From: Podarcis raffonei
Taxonomy: Eukaryota; Chordata; Lepidosauria; Squamata; Lacertidae
Length of the DNA: 64,000 nt
Assembly (NCBI RefSeq): GCF_027172205.1
Contig: NC_070611.1
Coordinates: 40,048,979-40,112,978, forward strand
Direction: 5' to 3'
The stretch's first letter is position 1; each line of letters opens with the position of its first letter. This document shows, piece by piece, positions 48,233 to 60,016 of the stretch. The notes below the pieces were generated by a model that was not told the origin of the DNA, ran no database searches, and saw only the letters and a list, made by a program, of their open reading frames with translations. The translations under genes were made by a program, and so were the position numbers.

Positions 48233-48255
48233 TTGAAAATAAGGGATCAGCAGCC

Positions 48256-49507
48256 TTACCTGTCCCAGGGACAGTCTATGGGATATCTAACAATCCAGGG
48301 TAGCAGCGGAAAATGGTGCTGGAATAAGGGAATTTCCCGCAAAAAAAAGCTATGTCCCTGCATTGTGTTGACATCTCCATATATTTGTTGCCATCCTTGT
48401 GATACTACAGGAAGACCAGAAGGCAGAAGCTCTTTTGATCCTCTTATATACATTTCCAAAGCATATATAAGTCCTATGCAGGAGTTATTGTGCTTACACA
48501 ATTGGGTTGTGAGGGGCATATGTCCCAGCCCCATTCTCCCAACTTTTCCTTTGATTGCATGCACTTAGAAACTTCTTTGTGACTGGGAACACTGATAATG
48601 CAGATGTTGTTATTGCAGGAAAACTTTTAAGTGTGTTCAACCAAACCTGCTTAAAAACTTTCTTCAGACCTTCCCACTCATTTCGGGAATGTCAGCAATG
48701 GATCGGTTGGAGATGAGGATATTGGGAAGTGGGGACAGCATCCCCCTGCACCCATGGTTTAAGCACAATTACAATAGCACCAGAGTAGGGCTGTAGACTT
48801 GAACAACCCCAATTTATCACTGTTGAGGAATGCTCTCTGTTACACATGTGGAACAGTGAGTGACACTGAGAATAATGTGGCCAATCTCTGCTTGTCTGCT
48901 GCAGTCCCTGCTTTCCCCCCCTGGAGCCACTGGATTACAAAAAGACTATTGATATTGTTTTACAACAAATGAAAATAAGATACCTTGTAATGCAGATATT
49001 ATCACAAGATCAGTAGCTAAGCAAAGTGGGTGGAAAAACATAAATGAAAATGGTTTTTTGTCCACCTGGTAATTAAACTAGTCTTATGTTATCTGTTATT
49101 TATTAATTTATATATGCTTTTATTCCTATGATGGAAGTGCAAGTAGCAAACATCAGGTTCCTAGGTGGTGTCCGACCCAGGTAGCTAGCAGACGCAGACT
49201 ATCCTGTGTTAACTTCAGGAAGGTTACTATAACTTTCAGAAAGGTTGTTGGATAATGGCATTCAGGCCAATTGTTACATCCCTACATGCACCATTACTTC
49301 ATATAATTAAAAAGGCAGTTTATCAGAATTATATATTACAGCTAAGCATTTATGTATTAGTTAGTGAATGGAGGAAACGCAGTTTACTGCTCTATTAGAT
49401 TTTCCAACATCTTTATTAGATGTAGGTACTACTGCCAGTCCTATGTTGCCTGTGAGATATACAATAATTAGAAATGTTGTATATCACAGTCTTATGGTAT
49501 ACTTTAC
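48256..49507. other. DCN intron 7, nothing else recognised
   Basis: No further element or RNA gene identified between the SINE duplication and exon 7. Confidence 0.4.
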
Positions 49508-49646
49508 CTGTACATATTTGTGTTCTCCAAGCCCAGGAGGTACTTTGGCAAGCTCATTGTGGTCTAAATGTAATTCTCTCAAATGTGGCACGTTAGCTAG
49601 AGAGCCATTATCCAGGCTAGCAATGTTATTGAAACTGAGACCAAGC
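49508..49646 (-). CDS. DCN: Decorin exon 7
   Basis: This 139-base exon encodes [19 protein letters not shown], then [17 protein letters not shown] and [10 protein letters not shown]. The acceptor is TCTCTTGCAG|GCTTGG and the donor GTACAG|GTAAAG, phase 0. The repeats are those that precede the extended 'ear' LRR. NGS is a conserved sequon. Confidence 0.96.
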
Positions 49647-49947
49647 CTGCAAGAGAAAAATATTGTGCAAGCTGTAGTGAAATAACTGTTCTCATAGATA
49701 TTTGTTTTTGTAGATTCATCGCACATTAAACACCTTGTAAGTTATTATCTGTATTCTCTAGCCATGCCACAAAAACAGGAAAATAGTGCACAAGTTGCTA
49801 TACTAAAAAACATGTACTATAGTTACATTTAATTCTATTGCACATGGCCAGTTGTAGTCATGTATTGTGCCTACATAGGCTTACTACGAAGCTAATTTCA
49901 CATCATACAATTATCACTATGTGCACAATATATCAAATTAATAACTT

Positions 49948-50301
49948 GGTAAAGGTAAAGGGACCCCTGACCATTAGGTCCAGTTGCGGACGACTCTCGG
50001 GTTGCGGCGCTCATTTCGCTTTACTTGCCAAGGGAGCCGGCGTACAGCTTCCAGGTCATGTGGCCATCATGACTAAGCCGCTTCTGGCGAACCAGAGCAG
50101 TGCATGGAAATGCCATTTACCTTCCTGCTAGAGCAGTACCTATTTATCTACTTGCACTTTGATGTGCTTTCAAACTGCTAGGTTGGCAGGAGCAGGGACT
50201 GAGCAACGGGAACTCACCCCATTACTGGGATTCAAACTGCCGACCTTCTGAGTGGCAAGCCCTAGGCTCAGTGGTTTAACCCACAGCGCCACCCACGTCC
50301 T
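49948..50301 (-). mobile_element. tRNA-derived squamate SINE, full length
   Basis: Plus strand begins GGTAAAGGGACCCCTGACCA and ends CCACAGCGCCACCCACGTCC, the reverse of the copy at 43660. Imperfect flanking repeats (AATAACTTGG and AGTAACATGG) may be the duplication. In DCN intron 6, in the same orientation as the gene. Confidence 0.93.
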
Positions 50302-50907
50302 TTAGTAACATGGTACTTAGTACCATATTATTTTAAAGTTAGATTTTAGTACCAGATAAGATTGCAATATCTCTATACATACTGCTGCAGCTAGAGATAC
50401 CTGTATAACAAGAATATCAATGCACGCCAAAGCAGGTGGGAGGTTGCTTTGTGTAGTACAGGATAAAAAAATAGACTTATTTGTGGAAATTGGGAGAACC
50501 CAGCAATATAGATGTAATTTTTAAGAACTGGTTCTTTACAGCTTTGTTTTTGTGGTAGCATGTATACAACTCCAGGAAATATGTATTCCGGTCTCATATT
50601 AGACATTTACTCAACGAAGGTAGGGCAAACTACATTAGTATATGAAAATTGTTCATTTAGTATATTTTTAGCCTACCTTGAAGACTATTAAACACAGAAA
50701 GATGAAACAATTTAAAGCTAGAAAACTAGCTAATATAAAATTCAATACATTTTCAGTAACGGCTTCTTTTCTTGCCAAAGTGCTTGGAATGATCCAACTC
50801 TAAACAGCCTGAAACTTGTTAACAGATGCAGTGAGCTGTGGCTGTTGAGGAAGGTTTAGGCTACCAGTTTTGCATAATGCTGGGCATTTTTATAAAATAA
50901 TAATTAC

Positions 50908-51001
50908 TTAGCCAAATTGGTTAGTCCTTTTAGACTGTCTGCATCAACTTTGTTGATTTTGTTGCCATCAAGGTGAAGTTCTGTCAGAGATGTGGGAAGA
51001 C
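50908..51001 (-). CDS. DCN: Decorin exon 6
   Basis: This 94-base exon encodes [19 protein letters not shown], then [12 protein letters not shown](K), one full LRR with the class I spacing. The acceptor is TTTATTGCAG|GTCTTCC. The donor GCTAA|GTAATT is a weaker site, but the codon AA|G completes in frame with exon 7. Confidence 0.95.
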
Positions 51002-51863
51002 CTGCAATAAAAGATGGAGAACGTGTGTTGTAAAGACCCATGGAAGGTAGACTGTATACAAAAACACATTGCACACAAAGCTCCTGTGGGAGTCAGTGGT
51101 TGGTGTGAGCCCATCCACGTCATTTCAGGGGTGATGAGGCATGTTTGGCCTTTACTATAGCACAGTTCCCAAGTGCAACCCTCCCTCCACCCTTAGAAGT
51201 AAACTGCAGACATTCACTTATATGGGAAGAAGTAAATGTGCACTTTCTGGTTCATTTAGGGCTGCCATACATCCAGGATTTCAGAGTGTCCTAGTTTTTA
51301 CTTTTTGAAATATGGCAACCCTAGGTTCGTTATGGAGGAATCTGAACTTGCTCGCTGCCCAAGAAGGTCCTAGCTGCCTTGTTTATCAAGCTTGGTCTTT
51401 TCTGTATAGCTGCTTTTTAGACTCTCTTTTTTGGTCTTGCTAGAATGTGACAATGTGGTTTTCAGATAGATAGACTGCTAATTAGTTGGAGATTTATAAA
51501 TGAAAGGTAGATTGGTACAAGATATGGATGGATCGCTATCATTATAATATGTTGCAATTGCATGTGTTCCATCCTGTTTCTACGTTTATGTGATTTTTTT
51601 AAAAAGCCACCAATTAATATATGAATATCTATTTAATTATTATATATTATGGTAACACATCTTGTTCAGTTTTTGAGTCGAGAACTGTACTGCAAAAGTT
51701 GAAGAGAAAATCTGAAGGATAATTATATTATGATCTGCAGTTCATGAGGAGCAGATCAGGTCAGTTCACACTAGAATTCACACAAAATAAATTCCTTACT
51801 TACTCCAATCAGTTCAGCATTGACTCTGTCCCTCTGCATGCCCAGCCTATGCAATATGCAGAG

Positions 51864-52002
51864 CATTGTTTCCCAAAATTGGGTTTCCAGCTGTTTTTGG
51901 ACTACAATTCCCATCATCCCTGACCACTGGTCTTGCTAGCTAGCGATGATGGGAGTTGTAGTCCAAAAACAGCTGGTGACCCAAGTTTGGGAAACAGTAC
52001 TG
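51864..52002. mobile_element. hAT-type MITE
   Basis: GTTTCCCAAAATTGGGTTTC and GGACTACAATTCCCATCATC on the left; GATGGGAGTTGTAGTCC and GGTGACCCAAGTTTGGGAAA on the right. A sister subfamily of 18939. In DCN intron 5. Ends approximate. Confidence 0.8.
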
Positions 52003-52244
52003 TTGGTCAGTGGTTCACCCATGCTTGTGATTGTACACATATTCCTAAAATCATCCCTAAATCTTAAAAGCAGAATGTAAATGGGATATAATAAAGGATG
52101 ACCATGCAGAATGATGGAATTAATCTCACAAGTTTAAATAAAGCATAAGTATATACATACTTTATATTACTAGTCTCTGCTTCTCTGTGGGAAAGTCCGC
52201 CCTCCTAAGTGTGAATGATAAATGCATATTTGATACCACATAGC

Positions 52245-52425
52245 ATACTTTTCCGTGTATAACGCGGCCCCATGTATAGGACGCCCCCTAATTTTGGGGA
52301 CTCCAATTTAAGAAAATGACCCAGAGTTGTGGAGCTTTTGGGGGGGAGGATGGCCCTAAGTTGTTGAGCTTTTGGGGGAGGATTGGAGTTGTTGAGCCTA
52401 TATACAAAAAAGTACGATATATACT
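52245..52425. mobile_element. Unclassified DNA-transposon-like repeat
   Basis: TACTTTTCCGTGTATAACGC and GCCCCATGTATAGGACGCCC resemble a common squamate repeat with a 'cgtgtataagacgccc' end. The other end, ATATACAAAAAAGTACGATA, is roughly inverted. Superfamily not known to me. In DCN intron 5. Confidence 0.45.
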
Positions 52426-52628
52426 TTCCATTTAAACTTGAGTGTCTTTTGTTACTGTATTCTAAAATTAAAGTAATATTCTGCATGTGATGCATTATTT
52501 GCATTCAACAATTTTTTAATATTTTTTACAATTTACACAATTTAAGATAAAAATATAAAATAAAGTTCTTCATAATATTTTGGCAGTGATGCTGTACACA
52601 GCCTCAGTTTCCCAAATAGTGTGCTTAC

Positions 52629-52742
52629 CTTTAGGGACAGTTGTTATATTGGTATCTGAAATACGGATGTAAGAGAGTCTCTTCATCCCTTGAAAGCATC
52701 CATTTTCTACACCTGAGCTTTTTAATGGATTGGTACCCAGTT
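52629..52742 (-). CDS. DCN: Decorin exon 5
   Basis: This 114-base exon encodes (E)[16 protein letters not shown], then [21 protein letters not shown]. The SYIRI-DTNIT repeat is the decorin segment implicated in collagen binding, and NIT is a conserved N-glycosylation sequon. The acceptor is TATTTTTAG|AACTGG and the donor CCTAAAG|GTAAGC. It is in phase 1 at both ends, like exon 6's start. Confidence 0.96.
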
Positions 52743-53372
52743 CTAAAAATAAGCAACATTGACAATTCTTAACCAACAGATCAATACCCCTCCCTCCTTA
52801 ATTCTTCTCTAATTGTGTTAAATTCGCTGCACCGTACTTTGCGAAATAATTCCAGCCTTACTTTTAAAATAAAAATCACATTTAGTGTTGTGATACCTCT
52901 GTAAAGGTTCTTTATAAGAAGTGATAACATTCAGCTGGTAAATTCACAGGAGTTTTCTTTTACTTGATTATATTTTCTGGGTTGCAGCATGTTGTGAAAA
53001 TTTCATTCCATAAAAAATTGGAAGCTGGAGATTTTAACAGCCTAGCTGAACACTATGAGACAAATGTTTACTTCAACTCTTCCTTTTGATTTCTCTCAGT
53101 TACACCCTCCTTTATAATGCCCAACTGTTACATGAAAAGTAACAGTTAGCAAACTCAGTATGAACCAAAACACTTGATACGCCCAATTACACTTCACTTT
53201 TTCACATTCAACCACCCACTGTTACATCCCCCCCTTGGAAGTGTTTACATCAATAATAAAATTAAGAAATTTCTTAGTCTGGATTCTGTCAAATTCTACT
53301 GACTTTGAATTTTACCATCTTTCATCTGATAAAATCTTATCATGGACTCTATCTGTAAGCAGCGATGCATAC

Positions 53373-53586
53373 CTACGACAATCATGTTACTTAGTCCATT
53401 GAAGACGGCTTTCCTTAGTTTGTTTATTTCATTTTCATGTGCTCGTAGCTCCTGCAAGCTTTTAGGCATGTTTTCTGGAAGTTCCTTCAAATTGTTTTTG
53501 GAAAGGTAAAGTCTCTCCAGTTTCTTGAGTGGAGCAAAAGCTCCCGGGCTGATTTTGCTGATTTTGTTGTTAACAAGGATCAATGC
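53373..53586 (-). CDS. DCN: Decorin exon 4
   Basis: This 214-base exon encodes [17 protein letters not shown] and [18 protein letters not shown], then [17 protein letters not shown] and NGLSNMIVV, about three LRRs from the middle of the collagen-binding face. It opens after GCTTTACAG with GCATTG, in phase 0, and closes GTCGTAG|GTATGC, in phase 1. The intron to exon 3 is 9.6 kb and carries most of the transposons of this gene, including the CpG-rich element at 55.5 kb. Confidence 0.96.
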
Positions 53587-53721
53587 CTGTAAAGCAAGAA
53601 ACAATAAAATAGAACTTTGTTAATGCCACACATGGGCATACTGTTAAAGGAAGATACAAGTATCCACTAAAGATACAAACGTCCATTAGAATGTTAATTC
53701 TCTATGTCCTACAAGTTTGTA

Positions 53722-53924
53722 CAGTCATACCTCAGGTTACAGACGCTTTGGGTTATTTCCAGGTTTCAGAGGTTGCACATGCGCAGAAGTGCTAAATCGC
53801 ACTATGCGCAGAAGTGCCAAATCACAACCCGTGCATGCGTAGACGCACCGCTGCGGGTTGTGAACGCTGTGGGTTGCGAACGTGCATCTCTCACGGATCA
53901 CGTTTGCAACCTGAGCATCCACTG
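53722..53924. mobile_element. Tc1/mariner-type MITE
   Basis: Begins CAGTCATACCTCAGGTTACA and ends GCAACCTGAGCATCCACTG, preceded by TA (53720-53721). The internal GCGCAGAAGTGC is repeated. In DCN intron 3, 140 bases from the exon 4 acceptor. Confidence 0.7.
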
Positions 53925-55497
53925 CAATGTGATTTGGCCTTCATGTTTAGGACTGTGACATGGGGAAGGGGGCCTTTAACTCTCCAGCTGTTCAACTGGA
54001 ACCTAGTGCATACTCTGAAAATATGAGTTTACTTTGGCTTTGCTCTGAGAAATGACTGCAGTGTCACTGCAAGGAATCTGACGAAGTCACAGTGGTACAA
54101 ACTAAGTACTGGGGGATGCCCCAGTAGTTTCCTCCAAGTACTGTATCCTCTCCATAGTAGCTGCTGTACAGAAAAGTTATCTGTGCTTAAGAAAATGCAT
54201 AAAGGATCATGTAAATGCAAGTCTTAATAGCCCCTCCCTCTCAATGTCTACCATATCTATAGTTATTTAAGTCTGGACAGAAGTTGAGGTTGCCTCCAGC
54301 AAGAACCTTCTTCCATTAATTGAATTAAACCTACATTTACATTTCCTGGGAATCATCATATTTCTCCACAAGGGATGTCTCAGTCACTTGTCTGAGAGTT
54401 ATGACATCCTTGTCACCATGCTGCAGGAAACATATATTGACTGTAAAGACTCAGTACTTAAATTAATTAACAATTAGTCCCCCTTTTGTCCAGCCCTGTC
54501 TTCAGAAAGATCACCCTTTGGGTTAAAGCTAATGCCAATCGAGAAGATTTTTTCCTGTGTGGGCATCTCTCAGTCCCTACTTGGTTCAGCTTTCTGCACA
54601 GATCACTGCCCTGATCCATTTTTTGGGAAACTTCCAGAAAGCTGCTTCATATCACTTTCTTTCAAGACACTCCAACCCTATAGATCATTGTGGGAACTAA
54701 ACCTCATCACCTTTAACTAGATAGCTATCCTTATTTCCTCTCCACAACTTCCTATTTCTCAGCTGTACTTTTTCTTTTACTGTTTTACATTAGTTAGGAC
54801 CTTTGCAGGAGGAAGTATCATTACAAAAAGAAACATCTTTTATTTTTCTATTTTGGGGAGGGTTTCTCATAAGCTGGGGTGGAATCTGCCTGAAGGGAAG
54901 GCTAAGGATTGATTAGAATATCAAGTCTGTCACAGAAGACATAATAATTAATCCAAGTGTGCTTGACCATTGGGAACTTCGATAACACACATTGACATGC
55001 AAGCATCTGTTAGGAATCTTGATTGTGATTGTGCACATAAAGGCAATAGTGAAAATTAGAAAACCATTTATATCTCCTTTGCTTGCAACAGCTATTTTCA
55101 TCTCATTCATTATTCTCCTGTCTTCCTTATTTCTTCAGTCATGTTCTCTCTGAATTCTCACACTAGTCCAGTTCTAGTCATTGACATTCAAGCTTTCCCC
55201 CCTGGTGAATTTAGGCCTCCATCTATATTGTGCCTGGTTCCCATCTATATTCCATGTAAGGTATTCTTTAAGCTCTGTCTCTGTAATAGGAACATTTTAA
55301 GCTTATGGTTCAGGGAACATGGGTTTGGGTAGACTGTGACTCATAACAACTGACCATCTTTCTATATTTATTTGCCAGCTATTCAAGCTACAAAGCCATT
55401 TTAGTCATTATCTGCCATTTTGTGTAAATAAACCTTATAGTCATTGGAACTGGTTTTATTAGTGTTTACTAATTTTCTGCAAATAAGCAAAGCAATG
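53925..55497. other. DCN intron 3, nothing recognised
   Basis: AT-rich, no exon, RNA gene or known repeat seen. Confidence 0.4.
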
Positions 55498-56340
55498 TTT
55501 TGCGTGGACAGGCGGAGTCCCCAGATCCCGCGCGGTCCCCCGTCATGTGGAATAACGACTCAAGACAACGTGCTATGGGACTAAATTGGCCACAACTTTA
55601 TTAAATTTCAAATGTGGGTAGACCTTGGCTCAGGCATTGGGCATTCTCCCTCCCCAGTCCCCAGCCGGGGACCTAGGGAGCATCAGGGTTATCCAGTGTG
55701 TGTGGGGGGGATGGGCCGGCTCTGGAGAACATATGTTCAAGCAGAGATAGCCGCCCCCGTTACGCCGCCGCCGCAGGCGAGAGCAATGACGACCTTTCGG
55801 CGTACGGTCAAAGCCTCCCTTCAGAAAGCCCCTTTAACGGGGAACCCTGGTATCGCCGCCGCAAAGAGGAAGATGGACTAAAGGATTCCGCCCAAGGCCT
55901 GATATCGCCAAAGTTGTGACGTTTTGTTACGGGAAATGCGAAACCTGCCAATGCAGGGAAATTCCTTTCCGGCCCTTTAACAGCGACCTTAATGTAGCAG
56001 CGTCCGCATACCTGTGAAGAAAAGTTAACCTGCAAAATAAGACATTAACTGAGGGTGGGTAGGGTGGGAGAAGCTCTGGAGCAAAGTGAGGATTCCCAGG
56101 TAAGATCCTCCCTCTATTGTGTGGGCAGGTAATCCCTCCCCTACCTGGCCTGGTCTCCTTGGCAACGCTTCCCCCAGGTGGGATTGGACAACTGACTGAG
56201 GTAGGCGGAGACCTCCAGGTATCCCACCTGAGGGAAGGCAAAGCCAAGCCTATGCTGTTGGAGCTGCTCCAGATCTAGGGGCTGCACGCGTCCACGCAAA
56301 GGGCGCCCCCCGTTTTAAGCGGGGAGCGATCATTGCAGAG
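55498..56340 (-). mobile_element. CpG-rich unclassified element, perhaps an LTR or DIRS-type fossil
   Basis: About 840 bases, sharply richer in G+C and CpG than either flank. TTTGCGTGGAC at its left end is inverted as GTCCACGCAAA near its right end (56291-56301). On the minus strand AATAAAGTTGTGGCC lies about 100 bases before the end, as in the R-U5 part of an LTR. A degraded relative sits at 16733-16862. It has no protein frame that I recognise. LTR fossil, DIRS-type inverted terminal repeat and DNA transposon are all possible. High CpG content suggests either recent arrival or an unmethylated island. In DCN intron 3. Confidence 0.5.
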
Positions 56341-56435
56341 TAATCAGGTCCATTGCAATAACCTCTGTGACATACAATTATTTCCACTGAAACTCCCAGG
56401 AGTGATGGTTCTGTGAACATAAATGAGCAGATCTT

Positions 56436-56438
<3 letters not shown>

Positions 56439-56474
<36 letters not shown>
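56439..56474. repeat. (AC)n microsatellite
   Basis: About 18 AC units. Confidence 0.95.
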
Positions 56475-56476
<2 letters not shown>

Positions 56477-56944
56477 AAACATAAATGTACACGTCCTAAT
56501 CAGAATCCCCACGATTGTCAGAGTTGGCTCAGAATTTAATTTATATAGCTCATACAGGACTAACCAGTTTTTTCATAATGAAACAAAGTACTTTGGTTCT
56601 CTAGATTTAAGGCTCAGTACATACATTCTGTGTTGTCACAGCTATTCATCTTGCGCAAGTTCCAAATTGATGCTATGTCTGAGTCACTCAAAAAACCTCA
56701 AAGTTCAAGCCCCTCAGATTCTCACACAAATTTCTTGTGTGTAGAACCAAGAAAAGTGTTCCTTGTTCACAATTTGTGTCTACTTGAACTCAGACTTGGA
56801 ATAAGTTTTAAATATCTGGTCTGTGTCTTAATATCTAAAGTGCCTTTGAAAATGTGAAGAGCATGCTTCCTCCATCACTGAACAGCTATATACAGTCTTC
56901 TCAAATACTTAGGAACAAACTGCACATTGCTTTAAATGTAAGAT

Positions 56945-57065
56945 CATTATTAAGAAGAACTCCACTGGATCAGGCCAAAACCCCATCCAGTCTAGCATCC
57001 TGTTCTCACAGTGGCCAGCCAGAAGCCTAGAGAGAGACAGTACCTGAAGCCAACAATATTCTCTC
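56945..57065 (+). mobile_element. Unnamed squamate interspersed repeat, 5' part
   Basis: AACTCCACTGGATCAGGCCA, then CCATCCAGTCTAGCATCCTG and TTCTCACAGTGGCCAGCCAG. Same family as 63350. Confidence 0.65.
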
Positions 57066-57699
57066 TTTAAAGGTGCAAGGGGTCTGATTATGGAGGGTTT
57101 AACTCTCTATGTGCTGTAGTATCAATGCTGTTTGATGAGAGAGAAAAGCTATTGACTTCTCTTCATGCATGCTGTAGACCTGATTCTGATTGGATCCCAC
57201 CCATAGCTGCTATTAAAAAATAATAATCTACCAACAGGCCTTAAATATGATCACACATTCAATGTATTACATTGTTTGTTCCTATGGATCCAGTGCAACT
57301 GGCATGGCTTCCATGCAGTCCTTAACCCCAACACTTTCATTTTTAGCAGTTATTGCCCCCTCCTTTGCCATCATACTGTACAGTCAAAACTGCACACCAT
57401 TGTTAGTCCAGGAAAATATTTTTACTCATGATCCCCTCTCCTCCCCAGTCCCCAAGGAAGTCCATTCCAGATCCCACACCTGCTTCTTTCTAGTTACAAA
57501 AGGTAGGCATCTTCCTGAGTAAGCTCCTGGACAGGAACTTTGATTTCACTGTTCTGTTCTCCCTCAGTCTCTGAAAGGGAGGCTGGTAGCAGTAGCCAGA
57601 CATCTGTGAGGTGGAGGGGAAGTTGATCTTCTGAAATAAATGGGTAGAACTAATAGGAGATTAGAAAGTGAGCTTCAAAGAGATATTTTTTTAATGGAG

Positions 57700-57703
<4 letters not shown>

Positions 57704-57744
<41 letters not shown>
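57704..57744. repeat. (CT)n then (AC)n compound microsatellite
   Basis: CT 57704-57730 followed by AC 57730-57744. Confidence 0.95.
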
Positions 57745-57879
57745 CACTCTCCATAGCTAGGTGACCAACCTATTAAATAACTACAGGGAGGTGACAGGGT
57801 TAATCTTTCATCTGTTCTCTGTCCCCTTCTTGACGCACCACTACAACCACAATATAATGTAGTATATAAATTGCATTCA

Positions 57880-57975
57880 CTTCATATGCAGCAAGTAAAC
57901 TGAGGCAGAGATTGATTTGCTCACTGCCACATGGTCACCAGAGCCTAAATCACTGGACTACAGTAGCAGTCATGT
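57880..57975 (-). repeat. Possible MIR-type SINE remnant
   Basis: AAACTGAGGCAGAGATTGAT, then TCACTGCCACATGGTCACCA, then CCTAAATCACTGGACTAC resembles reversed MIR. By eye only. Confidence 0.35.
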
Positions 57976-57999
57976 GGCCCTACTATGTTATGTGAACCT

Positions 58000-59290
58000 T
58001 TCTTCTTTTGTGCTGTGTACCTGTTTCCTTGTCAGACTCTCTCAAAAATATGAGATTAAATATATTTACATTTGGAAAGTGCTTTGAGATGTTTGGAAAG
58101 CAATAATTATTCAGGAATAATGTTCCCTTGTTATTTTGATCAGTGGAACACAGCTGTAGAGCATATTTGCTCACTGAATGCATTATCTTACTTGTAAGAA
58201 TGGAAAAACAGATGGTTCAACTCTCTGTTTTGATTTCTAGCCATTCTAAATCCTTTCATAATTAAACTTATGCCAGCTATCTTTAAAACGTGCAGGAGGA
58301 AAAGCTGAACATTTGCAAAGATCAGAAAATATATAAACAGCTGCAGGGAAGGAAAACATGAAGAAAAAGCAAAAAGAGGAGAAACTATTATTTTGAACAG
58401 TTCATGTGTTGTATATTTTCTCTCTAGTGTATTTGATTTCCTGTTCATTGTCAGTAAAACAGGAGGTATGTTTTGCAGATGGCTCCACTGTGTATATGAT
58501 AGATGTGCATGGTTTTAATTTTGTATACTAGCCAGGAGTGGCCAGATCTCAGAGAGGAAGAGGTCACTCAAAGTTCAGCAGTGCTAGCAGAAAGCCTTTC
58601 CCAAAAACATTTACTGTTCATTTAGCTGTGGACATATTTTTCTCTCTTCAACTCAGAGCTACAAGGACTACCACTGAGATATAAATGACCAGTCCATTTT
58701 AATACGAATCTCTGAACATTGTTGATAATGTTCTATATATGTTTATACACCACCACAAACAGAAGCTGCTTAAAAATAACAAAAACCCTTCCCCTGCATG
58801 CAGTAGGAGCTTCAGAGCACTTTTTGTTGGCAGGGGTCAGCAACTAGATTAGGGACTTGGAGAGCTGCAGTGCCACTAGTACAAGGTGAAGGTGGAATCA
58901 GGCACGTTGCTGGGTCACCCTGGAGCTGATGCAGTGATCGGGTCTAGATCAGAGCCAGCAATGGCGCCAGCTTGTAATCCAACATCCTTTGCCAAATCAG
59001 CCCTCCACCCTGAAATGACTCATTTCAGGGCTTTCTGTTGTCTGCCACTGGTGGGGATCCCACTGCTGTCATCCATATGTTCAGTGGGTGGAAAGTGGAG
59101 CTACACACCAGTGAACTATTCTTGGCATCATTCAGTATGCAAATGTAGTGAGGGCCAGGCAGAGGGACACCTCTACCCAGTCTAAGCACCCTAGACCCCA
59201 AAGCCTGATTTAAATGGGGTGTGGATTGCTCTTCCAGTCAGCAAGCTAATCCTGTGCCACATACTTAGTTGGCTGGTCGCTGACCTATCC
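58000..59290. other. DCN intron 3, nothing recognised
   Basis: A somewhat G+C-richer patch at 58800-59220 may be an unclassified repeat. No gene seen. Confidence 0.35.
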
Positions 59291-59309
59291 AAATGGTCCC
59301 AAACACCTT

Positions 59310-59470
59310 TACTTTATTATTACTACTATTTATTGAATTTGTATACCTGCAGGTCTCAGGGCGGTTCACAACCCAATAACCCTGCCAACAACCCAATAAC
59401 CCTGCCAACACAAAATAAAAACTCCCCAAAATAAAAACAACAACCCAATAATATCCCCTCCAACTCACAC
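59310..59470 (-). mobile_element. L2-like LINE, 3' end
   Basis: TTATTGAATTTGTATACCTG, then AGGTCTCAGGGCGGTTCACA and AAAATAAAAACAACAACCCA is the reversed 3' terminus of an L2/CR1-group LINE. CCCAATAACCCTGCCAACA is duplicated in tandem inside it. Confidence 0.7.
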
Positions 59471-59533
59471 CCTCTCATCAATGCTGAACCTAGTCATTAG
59501 GTGGATGAATTGATGATAAATACAACTTTATAC

Positions 59534-59790
59534 GCCAGTGTGGTGTAGTGGTTAAGAGCGGTAGTCTTGTAATCTGGGGAACTGGGTTCGCGTCTCGGCT
59601 CCTCCACATGCAGCTGCTGGGTGACCTTGGGCCAGTCACACTTCTTTGAAGTCTCTCAGCCCCTCTCACCTCACAGAGTGTTTGATGTGGGGGAGGAAGG
59701 GAAAGGAGAATGTTAGCCGCTTTGAGACTCCTTAAGGGAAATGAAAGGTGGGATATCAAATCCAAACTCCTCCTCTTCTTCTTTTCCTTT
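59534..59790 (+). mobile_element. Sauria SINE
   Basis: GCCAGTGTGGTGTAGTGGTT, GACCTTGGGCCAGTCACACT, TTAGCCGCTTTGAGACTCC and AGGTGGGATATCAAATCCAA, with a (TCC/TTC)n tail. Very similar to the copy at 47974, but no duplication is visible. Confidence 0.93.
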
Positions 59791-59814
59791 CCTTCCTACT
59801 GCTTTAAATTAAGG

Positions 59815-60016
59815 TGACCGCTTCGGCGGGAAGGTAAACGGTGTTTCAGTGCGCTGCTCTGGTTCACCAGAAGCTGCTTAGTCATGCTGCCCACATTATC
59901 CAGAAGCTGTCTGTGGACAAACGCCGGCTCCCTCAGCTAGTAAAGTGAGATGAGCATCGCAACCCCAGAGTCATCCACGACTGGACTTAACGGTCAGGGG
60001 TCCCTTTACCTTTTTA
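59815..60016 (+). mobile_element. tRNA-derived squamate SINE, 5'-truncated
   Basis: Starts within the body at CGCTTCGGCGGGAAGGTAAA and runs to GTCAGGGGTCCCTTTACC. The tRNA head is missing. It follows the Sauria SINE almost directly. Confidence 0.9.

Noticed and set aside
55612-56247. Several open frames in the CpG-rich stretch
   Set aside because: G+C-rich DNA has few stops. No frame has a recognisable domain, and the region is better read as an interspersed element.
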